Assembly (NCBI GenBank): GCA_964626565.1
Contig: CAZVFX010000035.1
Span: forward strand, 1 to 56,977
DNA from: CAZVFX01 sp964626565
GTDB lineage: Bacteria; Myxococcota_A; UBA9042; CAIXZC01
DNA length: 56,977 nucleotides
Reading direction: 5' to 3'
Positions 35,815 to 43,810 of the stretch are shown piece after piece (the first letter of the stretch is position 1; each line of letters begins with the position of its first letter). A program made the translations under genes and the position numbers. The notes below the pieces were generated by a model. It was given only the letters and a program-made list of their open reading frames with translations, was not told the DNA's origin and ran no database searches.

Positions 35815-36311
35815 AGTTTGAACTCCAGTTTGGCACCGCGGTGGACGCCGTGCCGGGAGCAATACCCGCCCGGCACCTCCAGGACGAATCTTGACGGCAC
35901 ACCAACGGACAGGCTCTTCTCCCGGCGGGGTTTGGCCCGGTGCACGATACCCACCACCGCCCGCGCGTTATCCACAAACAGAATATCAAGTGGGATGAGA
36001 GTGTTCTTCATCCAGAATGACCGCTCTTCTTCTTCCTCGAAGATAAACAACATGCCTTCGCCGTCCTTCAACTCCTGGCGGTACATCAGACCTTTCTCCC
36101 GGAGCTTGGCTGAAACCACCACCTCTGCCAGGATTTCCAACCTCGTCTCGCCGGTATCGATGGTGACTTCGACCACGGGGTTGGAGGGCCGCGTGGCCGG
36201 CTTGGGCGGAGATTTAGGGTCGGAACAGGATGCACAGGCCAGGGGAGCCAGCACGAAAAGCGACGCGGTCAGCAGAAGGGCAACACGCATTCCGGAGCTT
36301 TGTGTGGACAT
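35811..36311 (-). CDS. DUF192-family lipoprotein
   Basis: A 166-residue protein. The signal ends at an ACASC lipobox-like site. Residues about 45-166 are a DUF192 domain (PF02643), recognised by LMYRQELKDGEGMLFIF, FWMKNTLIPLDILFVD and VLEVPGGYCSRHGV. The family is small, exported and of unknown biochemical function. It lies nine bases downstream of the metalloprotease gene on the same strand, so they probably form an operon. The start at 36311 has AAAGG ten bases upstream; ATG 36290 is an alternative that would also keep the signal peptide. Confidence 0.88.
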   Translation of the reverse strand: MSTQSSGMRVALLLTASLFVLAPLACASCSDPKSPPKPATRPSNPVVEVTIDTGETRLEILAEVVVSAKLREKGLMYRQELKDGEGMLFIFEEEEERSFWMKNTLIPLDILFVDNARAVVGIVHRAKPRREKSLSVGVPSRFVLEVPGGYCSRHGVHRGAKLEFKL

Positions 36312-36320
36312 TGTCTCGAG

Positions 36321-38204
36321 TCAACCTTTAGGTAGGATCTTGGCCAGATAGTCGAAGTTGTACGGGGCAAACACTTCAGGTCCGTTGCCGTCCAGCTCCG
36401 TTCGCTCCACAAAGGGTCTGAAGTTGCCCGAGTCCATGAGCCACTCCGGGTTGTCGCCCATGTTGTGGTACTCGTCAGGGTGCCCGGGAACCATTGAGAG
36501 GCCCAGGGAATGGCCGATTTCGTGGGCCACGGTACCCCCGAGCAGATATCCCAGCGCCCGAGCCGCTTCCTCAATCTGTGCATGCCGGGCTCCACCCGGA
36601 TACTCTCCAGGTTCCACGGGAGCTCCGGACAATTGGGGCACAAAGAAGCCGAAAACGTCGTCAAATCGCGGTGACGCCAGAGCGGTACTGCCGGCACTGA
36701 TCGTGGGGCTGAACAGCAAAAAGGACTTAAGGAACACGCCGCCGTAGGCGTAGAAACCTTGCTCCTCGGTCTCCGCGTTCTTGCCGCCCACGATATCGTT
36801 GAACCGCAGGTTGTTTATGTCCTTGCCGGTAGTGTTGTCCAGCCCCAACAGATTGGCGCCGTTGGGATCTTCGCCGGATAATTCGATAATCGAATACTCC
36901 ACGTAGTCTTGCGGCCTTTCGTCCACAAAGCTGACGTTGAAGGCGGAGTAGTCCCGCATGCACCGCTCGCGGATCTTCTCCTTGACCAGGTGTCGCACTT
37001 CGTACAGCCCAAACGAGTGGAACGCCTCGTCGAAGCTGGGGAGGTACTTGATAAACACTACCTGCAGTTGCGGCGCGACCGTCACACTGAAGTCCAGCCC
37101 TTGCCCGAGAAAGGTTTCGCCCCCGAAAAAGAGCTGCGGGTATGCCATTCCTGTGAACACCCCGGGGATGAGGCCGAGGCCGGTAAGATTGCCGTCGACA
37201 TCGATGTTCACCCGCAGCACCACTTCCATGTAGGTGTTGTTAAGGAACACCTCTGGGAACATGAGCAAAGCGTCTTTGCCCATGAACGAGATCTCCTTGC
37301 CTGAGCTGGCCTCGAACATCCCTTCCAGAAGAACCAGCGTTGCGGTCTCTCCCACCGGCTCTGTAGGGATGAATCCCCGCCCCGTTACCTGCACGGTCTG
37401 TCCCCGGCGGACAACGTCCGGAGCAAACGACTCAATCACCGCGGACAGCACCGACAACTCTACGTCCGGCACCTCTGGTGAATAGAGCTTCTCCATGGAG
37501 GCGGGCGCGTAGTTCTCCAGCCAGGCCGTGCCCTTGAACTGCCCCGGATATACGCCGAACTTATCAGGGGTCAGCACAAACTTGCCCAGGTTTCGGTTTT
37601 CAACTTCAAGAGGGATGGCAACCCCCTGTACCGCCTTCTCCATCGGTGGCGACTTCACCAGGTAGGTGCCGGACAAGAACAGCATGGTCTGGCCTTCCTG
37701 GTAGCTCAACAGTCCTTGACCGTTGACCGCTACCGTATCGCCAATCCACACACCTTCCTGCTCAAAACTCATGAATTCAGGTTGCACGTTGTGTTCCACG
37801 TGCAGGGTGACGGACAGGTCGGCCGAATCGGAGCCCGGGTAGCCAAAGACCTTCCGGGTGACCTCCATGGTTCCCACAAAAGGCGCGTCGTAGGCAACGA
37901 TGTCGGCAACGAAATCGGAGGAGACATTCCACACTGCGTTGTAGTCGTCCACATATGTGAGGGCCGCGGTGAAGTCCACCGATTTGGTGCCGCACGAACC
38001 CTCCAGGGACAACGTCATAGAGCCGAGTTGTGGCTTTACGAAACCGGCGCCGCCCAAAGTGAATGGGGTGCCCGCCAGCACGGTGGGCGGACCCCAGGTC
38101 GTGAGCACCAGCGGGTCAAGACCCGCAGGTGATCCCGGTTCAGTGCCGCAGGCGCCGGTGGCCATCAGGGTGCAAAGCAACAAAAATGTAGCCGTCTTTC
38201 TCAT
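36321..38204 (-). CDS. Exported HExxH metalloprotease with IPT/TIG-like domains
   Basis: A 627-residue protein with an N-terminal lipoprotein-like signal (FLLLCTLMATGAC). Residues about 30-400 contain several IPT/TIG-like beta-sandwich domains (GAGFVKPQLG, GQGLLSYQEG, GRGFIPTEPVG), which are usual in surface proteins. The C-terminal third is a zincin: HEIGHSLG at 561-568 supplies two zinc ligands and Glu562, and NPEWLMDSG downstream is a plausible Met-turn. The third ligand is displaced from the standard HExxHxxGxxH spacing (the next His is at 575), so it is metzincin-like but not typical. It probably acts outside the inner membrane; the substrate is unknown. GAGAGGGGA precedes the ATG. Confidence 0.78.
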   Translation of the reverse strand: MRKTATFLLLCTLMATGACGTEPGSPAGLDPLVLTTWGPPTVLAGTPFTLGGAGFVKPQLGSMTLSLEGSCGTKSVDFTAALTYVDDYNAVWNVSSDFVADIVAYDAPFVGTMEVTRKVFGYPGSDSADLSVTLHVEHNVQPEFMSFEQEGVWIGDTVAVNGQGLLSYQEGQTMLFLSGTYLVKSPPMEKAVQGVAIPLEVENRNLGKFVLTPDKFGVYPGQFKGTAWLENYAPASMEKLYSPEVPDVELSVLSAVIESFAPDVVRRGQTVQVTGRGFIPTEPVGETATLVLLEGMFEASSGKEISFMGKDALLMFPEVFLNNTYMEVVLRVNIDVDGNLTGLGLIPGVFTGMAYPQLFFGGETFLGQGLDFSVTVAPQLQVVFIKYLPSFDEAFHSFGLYEVRHLVKEKIRERCMRDYSAFNVSFVDERPQDYVEYSIIELSGEDPNGANLLGLDNTTGKDINNLRFNDIVGGKNAETEEQGFYAYGGVFLKSFLLFSPTISAGSTALASPRFDDVFGFFVPQLSGAPVEPGEYPGGARHAQIEEAARALGYLLGGTVAHEIGHSLGLSMVPGHPDEYHNMGDNPEWLMDSGNFRPFVERTELDGNGPEVFAPYNFDYLAKILPKG

Positions 38205-38223
38205 TCCCCTCTCTCCGCGGTCT

Positions 38224-38251
38224 AGTTTACCCCAACTCACAGGCATTGCAA
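38224..38251 (-). promoter_or_regulatory. Promoter of the metalloprotease-DUF192 operon
   Basis: On the minus strand, TTGCAA (38251-38246), a 16-base spacer and TAAACT (38229-38224), about 20 bases before the start at 38204. Confidence 0.45.
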
Positions 38252-38292
38252 CGACTCCGGAAACAGAGAGGCGCCAAAGGGCGTACTGAGGG

Positions 38293-38330
38293 CAGCCCCG
38301 CCGGTGGAGTTTCACCGGCGGGGCTGTTTT
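38293..38330. terminator. Perfect 14-bp hairpin between decaheme and metalloprotease genes
   Basis: CAGCCCCGCCGGTG and its exact complement flank a six-base loop. It lies 16 bases past the decaheme stop and probably ends that transcript. The T-run (TTTTGTT) is on the plus-strand side; on the minus strand, the direction of both flanking genes, no U-run follows, so termination there would depend on the stem alone. Confidence 0.65.
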
Positions 38331-38345
38331 GTTGCGAATAGGTGG

Positions 38346-41198
38346 TTACGGGCGGTTGAACCCGCTGATGTCGCCACCGAGGTCCTCGATGGAGTCGATA
38401 AGTAGCTGGGCCATGTAGTCGGTGTTGTGGGCCCAGGCACCGTGTTCCTTGTGCAGGAACTGGAGGTTGTGAGCACCCTTCATCAGAGCGGCATCCCATG
38501 ATGCGTACTTGTTGGGATAGATCGCTTCGCCCGGGTCCACATCGCCATTACCGTTGGTGTCGATGAAGTAGTACGGGTAGGCGCCGCCGAAGTAGATGAT
38601 CGGGTTGCCCGCGTCCGCCGCGTAAGCCTGGATCGCTGCATAGAGCGCTTCTTCGAGGGTGTGCAGTTCGTCAGCCAGCAACTCGTCCGCATCGCCGTCG
38701 CCGTCGTAGTCGGTGGGGCGGTTTTTGCGGATCTTCGCGACGTCGCCGTCGGCTTCGCTGTGGCAGCCCTGGCACGAGGCCGGGAAGGGCACGTGGAAGG
38801 AGTGATCCTCTGCGGAAGCCTCGTGACACTCACTACACTGTGCGGAAGTGCCCGCATAGTGCTCGAACTTGCCCGCGTATTCCTTGCCATCATACTCATA
38901 GCCCACTGCTACGTCGGAGCCGTACAGCATGGCGCCCGCCGGCAGATAGTGGACGTTCTTGAAGCCCAGGCTGTCGCCCGCGATGGCGTCATCGATGGTC
39001 TTCTTGGAGTGGCGGCCGGAGTGGCAGGTCATGCAGATGAACGAGTCGTCGGGATTCTCGGCATCGTTCTCGATGGTCAACTCACCCGGGAACGTGACGC
39101 TGGCAATGAACTTGCGGGGTGCGTCGCCCGCATAGTCGGCGCCGGTGTGGCAGGTGTTGCAGCGCAGGCCGTCGGTGAACGGGGCGGAGTTGGTGGACTC
39201 CTGTCCGTTGTCCGCCACAAACTCAAAGCCGTCTGCCGAGTGGCACTTGGCGCAGGACGAGCTGACAGAGCCGTCCTCGTCCCAATGCCGGAACGCATCC
39301 GAAGTGCCGTCGAAGTGGCCGCCGTCGTTGCGGGCGATCCCTTCCACGTCTCCACCGAGGTCTTCGATGGAGTCGTACAGCAAGGCGATGACGTACTTGG
39401 CGTTGTGCGCGTACGCACCGGGATCCTTCAAAGAGTACTGGTAGTTGTACGCACCTCTCAGCAGGCGGGGCGACCAGGTGGCGTACTTGTTGCCGTAGTT
39501 GACCTCGCCGTCGTCGATCTCGCCGTTGCCGTTAGTGTCGATGAAGAAGTAGGGATAGGAGTGCGAGTCGTACAGGATGCCGGTGCCGACGGTGTCCAGA
39601 GCATAGGCCTGGAGCGCGACAAACAGCTTCTCCTGAAGTCCCGCAATCTCGCCGTCGATTCCCTCTTCCGCGGCGTCGCCGTCGAAGTCGGTAATCGAAC
39701 CGGGCATGCGAATCTCTTCTACGCCCGCCATATCGGTGGCGCCGGCATGGCACTCGCCACACTGTGCCACTTCAACTTCCAGGGAGTGGACGTTGTGGCA
39801 CTTGTTGCAGCTCTCGAAGCCCATCTCGTGGTCGAATTTGCCATCATAGTGCTTGTCCGCGTACTGGTAGCCGCCACGTACCTGGCTGCCGTAGAGCGTT
39901 GCCCCGGCAGCGAAGTAGTGGACGTTCTTGAAGCCCAACTCTTCCGACACTTCGTCATCGCCGACTGCGGCAGTTTCAATCGCGCTGTCGACGCTCACCG
40001 TGGACTGGCGTCCCTGGTGGCACTGCATGCACCTGGCCGACTTGCCCAGACCCGTGACCGTGTCACCGGACGGGAACGTCACGCTGTCCATGGCCATGGT
40101 GGCGGAGTTGTGGCACGCGGCGCAGCTAACTACGGTGCCGATGGGCGCGGCGTTGTCTACGACGCCTGCGTCGGTGCCGTCGAGCCCGAGGAAGTCCAGG
40201 TAGCCCGGGGTGCTGTGGCACTTCGCGCACGAGGTGCTGATCTCCGGGGGATCATCTTCGTCCCAATGGACGAACGCCTCGGCTGTCGCATCAGCGTGAC
40301 CGGAGCCTGCCCACAGGTCTTCGTATGGAACCTCCATGCCAACGGCCAGAACCACGACGCCGTGCTGGGCTGCCGCGCCGGTGTCGGCGCCGGTGGCGGT
40401 GATCAGTGCGTCACCGGGAGCTACTGCCATGACGAGGCCGGTCTCATCGACCGTAGCGATGCCTTCGTCGCTGGATTCCCAGGTGTAGCCGGAATCTTCG
40501 CCGTCGATGGTGGCGGCTTCGAGCTGAAGCTCGTCACCGACGAAGACGGAAAGGCCGCCCGTAACCTCGACCCGGGGGTCGGGAGGCTGCACTTCGGCCT
40601 CTTCCCATACGTACATGTTCCACGAGCCGGCTTCGCCCGTGTCGTCACCGGTGGCGGTGATGGTCACCGGGCCAACCGCGACGCCGGTTACCACGCCGGC
40701 ATCCACCGTCGCAACCGCTTCGTCGGAGGATTCCCAGGCATAGCCTGCATCTTCCCCGTCGACCGTGGTCGCGGCGAGGGTGGCGGTGGCGCCAACTTCC
40801 AGGGCGATGTCGCCCGAGACCATCACTTTCGCGACCGGCTCAGGTTCTTCGCCTTCCACGTAAACGTGGATGCCCCAGGAGCCCACAGCTCCCGTGTCAG
40901 CGCCGGTGGCGGTGATGATGGCGGTGCCGGCGGCTACGCCGGTGACCACGCCGTCCGCGTCGACGGTGGCGACGGCTTCAGCGTCAGACGCCCATTCATA
41001 GGCGGTGTCTTCGCCGTCATTGGTGGCCGCGGTGAAGGTTGTGGTCGCCCCTGCGAGAAGCGCTACGTCCCCAGTCACGGTGATGGAAGGCGCAGGTATT
41101 TCTACCTCTACCTCCTTGGTCTCAGTGTCGGAGCCGCACGCCCATAGCAGCGCGGCGGCAGCCAACACCCACAGCAGATGCGTCATTCTGTTTCTCAT
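38346..41198 (-). CDS. Decaheme c-type cytochrome lipoprotein with Ig-like domains and duplicated halves
   Basis: A 950-residue protein. The lipoprotein signal ends at LLWAC. Residues about 37-290 are three bacterial Ig-like (Big2-type) domains (GVVTGVAAGTAIITATG repeated). The rest has ten CxxCH heme motifs in two sets of five (first at 324-328, fifth at 480, sixth at 649, tenth at 809-813). Each set is followed by a homologous block with an EF-hand-like loop (DTNGNGEIDDGE, 553-564; DTNGNGDVDPGE, 880-891) and a shared SIEDLGGD end, so the gene arose by internal duplication. It should carry electrons in the periplasm or at the outer surface; the donor and acceptor are not shown. GGGAGGT lies before the ATG. 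No other cytochrome, haem-lyase or porin gene is adjacent. Confidence 0.9.
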   Translation of the reverse strand: MRNRMTHLLWVLAAAALLWACGSDTETKEVEVEIPAPSITVTGDVALLAGATTTFTAATNDGEDTAYEWASDAEAVATVDADGVVTGVAAGTAIITATGADTGAVGSWGIHVYVEGEEPEPVAKVMVSGDIALEVGATATLAATTVDGEDAGYAWESSDEAVATVDAGVVTGVAVGPVTITATGDDTGEAGSWNMYVWEEAEVQPPDPRVEVTGGLSVFVGDELQLEAATIDGEDSGYTWESSDEGIATVDETGLVMAVAPGDALITATGADTGAAAQHGVVVLAVGMEVPYEDLWAGSGHADATAEAFVHWDEDDPPEISTSCAKCHSTPGYLDFLGLDGTDAGVVDNAAPIGTVVSCAACHNSATMAMDSVTFPSGDTVTGLGKSARCMQCHQGRQSTVSVDSAIETAAVGDDEVSEELGFKNVHYFAAGATLYGSQVRGGYQYADKHYDGKFDHEMGFESCNKCHNVHSLEVEVAQCGECHAGATDMAGVEEIRMPGSITDFDGDAAEEGIDGEIAGLQEKLFVALQAYALDTVGTGILYDSHSYPYFFIDTNGNGEIDDGEVNYGNKYATWSPRLLRGAYNYQYSLKDPGAYAHNAKYVIALLYDSIEDLGGDVEGIARNDGGHFDGTSDAFRHWDEDGSVSSSCAKCHSADGFEFVADNGQESTNSAPFTDGLRCNTCHTGADYAGDAPRKFIASVTFPGELTIENDAENPDDSFICMTCHSGRHSKKTIDDAIAGDSLGFKNVHYLPAGAMLYGSDVAVGYEYDGKEYAGKFEHYAGTSAQCSECHEASAEDHSFHVPFPASCQGCHSEADGDVAKIRKNRPTDYDGDGDADELLADELHTLEEALYAAIQAYAADAGNPIIYFGGAYPYYFIDTNGNGDVDPGEAIYPNKYASWDAALMKGAHNLQFLHKEHGAWAHNTDYMAQLLIDSIEDLGGDISGFNRP

Positions 41199-41242
41199 CT
41201 TCTACCTCCCGTTGCGTTAACAACTATTCAAAACCAATATCC

Positions 41243-41262
41243 TATAGGTTAAGATACCTATA
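41243..41262. promoter_or_regulatory. Inverted repeat downstream of the decaheme promoter, possible operator
   Basis: TATAGGT-TAAGAT-ACCTATA is a perfect 7-6-7 inverted repeat. It lies just past the predicted decaheme transcription start (about 41268, minus strand), where a repressor could block elongation or initiation. Confidence 0.4.
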
Positions 41263-41274
41263 CCAATCGGCGAC

Positions 41275-41303
41275 ACTCTAGGGATAAAGCAACACCCTGT
41301 CAA
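41275..41303 (-). promoter_or_regulatory. Promoter of the decaheme cytochrome gene
   Basis: On the minus strand a consensus TTGACA (41303-41298) is followed by 17 bases and TAGAGT (41280-41275). The leader would be about 70 bases. The 295-base divergent region 41199-41493 is noticeably A+T-richer than its surroundings. I found no convincing promoter for the plus-strand gene in it. Confidence 0.6.
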
Positions 41304-41493
41304 TGGTGCCCCGGTTCTAATAAATTATTCCCTTTTGTGCTCGTCGAGAGATAGCGCCTGGATATACGATAATTGGCGCGTTGCGTTGCGTATTTGACCA
41401 CGTTCGAGAGCGGGTAAATGCGGTCGTTGTTTCCCCGTAGTTGAACCTGAACGACCCAGTACACAGTTTATGTGAAGGAGGCGAGGACGCCTG

Positions 41494-43674
41494 ATGAGGG
41501 TCGGTGGTCCATGGGTGTGCACAGTGGTTGTTCTAGGGCTGGCGGCCTGGGGCGTGGGAGGAATCATGGCTGAGGAGACTGAAGGCATGGGGCAAAACGA
41601 ACTGGCGTCGGAAATCAGCCCTTACTTGCGGCAGCATGCGGACAACCCGGTGCACTGGCACCCCTGGGGGGACGAGGCTTTTGCCCTCGCGGCAAAGCAG
41701 GACCGCCCGGTGTTTCTTTCCATCGGGTACTCCACCTGTCACTGGTGTCACGTCATGGAACACGAGTCGTTTGAAGACCCGGAAGTAGCGGCGCTGATGA
41801 ACAACACCTTCGTCAATATCAAGGTCGACCGGGAGGAGCGCCCTGATATCGACCAGGTATATATGACCGTTTGCCAGATGATGACCGGCAGCGGAGGATG
41901 GCCCCTGACCATCATCATGACCCCGGACCGCAAACCGTTCTATGCGGCAACCTACATTCCCAAAGAGGCCCGTTACGGCAGGGTGGGTATGCTGGAATTG
42001 ATTCCCCAGATCAACGAGGCATGGTCCAGCCGCCGGGGCGAAGTCCTCGACGCGGCAAACCGAGTCACTTCGGTGCTTGTCAACTCCTCGAAATTGGAGG
42101 CCGGGGCGCTGCCGGGGAGCGAGGTTCTGGATGCCGCATTCCGGCAGTTGCAAGCCCGCTACGACCGGACTTTCGGCGGGTTCGGGCAGGGCACCAAGTT
42201 CCCAACCCCTCACAATCTCGGGTTTCTACTGCGGTACTGGAAGCGTACCGGGGAAGCGGAAGCGCTGAAAATGGCGGAAGGGACCTTAACGGCCATGCGG
42301 CTCGGGGGCATCTATGACCACGTCGGCTTCGGGATCCACAGATACTCCACCGACCCCGAGTGGCGGGCGCCGCATTTTGAGAAAATGCTGTATGACCAGG
42401 CGCTGGTAACCGTGGCCTATTTGGAGGCCTTTCAGGCTACCGGCGACAGTCTATACGCGCGCACGGCCGAGGAGATTCTGACCTACGTGTTGCGGGACCT
42501 GACTTCTGCTGAGGGCGCCTTCTACTCGGCCGAGGATGCTGACAGTGAGGGAAGGGAGGGGAAATTCTACCTGTGGACTTTGGATGAGCTGAAGACGGTA
42601 CTCGGGGAGGAGGATGCGGCCTTTGCAGCAACCGTGTTCGGGGCGAATGCAGCAGGCAATTTCAGCGACCCGCATGATCGGTCTCTGTCGTCCAACGTGC
42701 TTCGCCGCATGCACCCGGACGCCCGGGCGGCTGCGGAACTCGGTCTTTCCGAGCCGGAGTTTGACGCTCGCATGAGCGCGGTGCGTACCAGGCTGGCGTC
42801 GGCCCGTAACCAGCGGGTCCGCCCTGCGCTGGACGACAAGATTCTCACCGACTGGAACGGGCTTATGATCGCGGCCCTGGCGAGGGCCGCGGTGGTGCTG
42901 GACCGCCCGGAGTACGCGGCGTCTGCCCGGCGCGCAGCTTCATTTTTGCGGGACAACCTGCGCACTGACGACGGGCGGCTGCTGCATCGATACGGCAGGG
43001 GCAAAGCGGGCATTGCCGCGACTCTGGACGATTATGCTTTCCTCTGCTGGGGGTTGCTGGAACTGTTCGAAGCCACCGGTGACCCGGCGCACCTGGCCGA
43101 GGCCCTCGACCTTGCCGAAATCATGGTGGCACAGTTCAGGGATGGCGACACCGGTGCGCTCTACCTGTCGGCCAACGATGGTGAGGAACTGCTGGTGAGG
43201 CCCCGGGAGGCCTACGACGGCGCTCTCCCTTCGGGCAACTCAGTTGCCGCCATCTGTCTGCTCAAATTGTCGCGAATTACCGGCAGCCCCGGCTACTTTG
43301 CCGATGGCAGTGAGATCATGGCAGCCTTCGCCGGGCAACTTGAGTCGTCTCCATCGGCTCACACCTTCATGCTCGGCGCCCTTGATTTTGCCCTTGGGCC
43401 CTCCTTCGAGGTTGTAGTTGCCGGTGCGGGCAACGGTGACGATTCACGCCCGTTAGTCAGGGCTCTGGCTGGCGTGTGGGTTCCCGGCAAGGTAGTCATT
43501 GTGCGCAGTTCGGGTGAAAAACTTAAAGGGTTGCTGGATATCGTGCCGTTCCTGAAGAACCAGCCTCCACGTGAGGGCAAGGCCACGGCCTATGTCTGCC
43601 GCGATTATAGCTGCAAGCGACCCACCCACGACCCTGCGAAGATGCTGGAACAGTTGGGCGCGGCTGCCCCCTAG
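41494..43674 (+). CDS. Exported DUF255/YyaL-family thioredoxin-like protein
   Basis: A 726-residue protein. Residues 1-27 look like a signal peptide (VCTVVVLGLAAWGVGG). Residues about 37-200 are a thioredoxin-like DUF255 domain with YSTCHWCHVMEHESF; the CHWC pair occupies the redox position. The remainder is an alpha/alpha-toroid like six-hairpin glycosidases (GGIYDHVGFGIHRYSTD, HFEKMLYDQA, EDADSEGREGKFYLWT, LDDKILTDWNGLM). This matches the YyaL/spermatogenesis-associated-protein-20 family, normally about 680 residues and cytoplasmic, so the added export signal is unusual. The biochemical role of the family is not settled. AAGGAGG precedes the ATG by about 12 bases; an in-frame ATG in the QNEL region (near 41587) would remove the signal and give a family-typical start. 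Confidence 0.85.
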   Translation: MRVGGPWVCTVVVLGLAAWGVGGIMAEETEGMGQNELASEISPYLRQHADNPVHWHPWGDEAFALAAKQDRPVFLSIGYSTCHWCHVMEHESFEDPEVAALMNNTFVNIKVDREERPDIDQVYMTVCQMMTGSGGWPLTIIMTPDRKPFYAATYIPKEARYGRVGMLELIPQINEAWSSRRGEVLDAANRVTSVLVNSSKLEAGALPGSEVLDAAFRQLQARYDRTFGGFGQGTKFPTPHNLGFLLRYWKRTGEAEALKMAEGTLTAMRLGGIYDHVGFGIHRYSTDPEWRAPHFEKMLYDQALVTVAYLEAFQATGDSLYARTAEEILTYVLRDLTSAEGAFYSAEDADSEGREGKFYLWTLDELKTVLGEEDAAFAATVFGANAAGNFSDPHDRSLSSNVLRRMHPDARAAAELGLSEPEFDARMSAVRTRLASARNQRVRPALDDKILTDWNGLMIAALARAAVVLDRPEYAASARRAASFLRDNLRTDDGRLLHRYGRGKAGIAATLDDYAFLCWGLLELFEATGDPAHLAEALDLAEIMVAQFRDGDTGALYLSANDGEELLVRPREAYDGALPSGNSVAAICLLKLSRITGSPGYFADGSEIMAAFAGQLESSPSAHTFMLGALDFALGPSFEVVVAGAGNGDDSRPLVRALAGVWVPGKVVIVRSSGEKLKGLLDIVPFLKNQPPREGKATAYVCRDYSCKRPTHDPAKMLEQLGAAAP

Positions 43675-43745
43675 CTCGCCACTATCCAGCGCTCCCGCTT
43701 TCCTCGCCAACCGCCTTCGCCCTCTAATTTGCCACTGTCTGCCTC

Positions 43746-43774
43746 TTTACTTCTTTTTCCCGCCCGTCTAAAAT
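43746..43774 (+). promoter_or_regulatory. Candidate promoter for the HEAT-repeat/antiporter run
   Basis: TTTACT (43746-43751), a 17-base spacer and TAAAAT (43769-43774), 37 bases before the HEAT-repeat gene. It could drive everything to 51233. Confidence 0.45.
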
Positions 43775-43810
43775 TCTTCACAGGCACATGAGATACGCGA
43801 GGGGAGCTAA

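Noticed and set aside
38661..41147. 828-codon plus-strand frame over the decaheme gene
   Set aside because: Exact antisense of the heme-protein frame; low-complexity Val/Gly/Arg content and no start signals.
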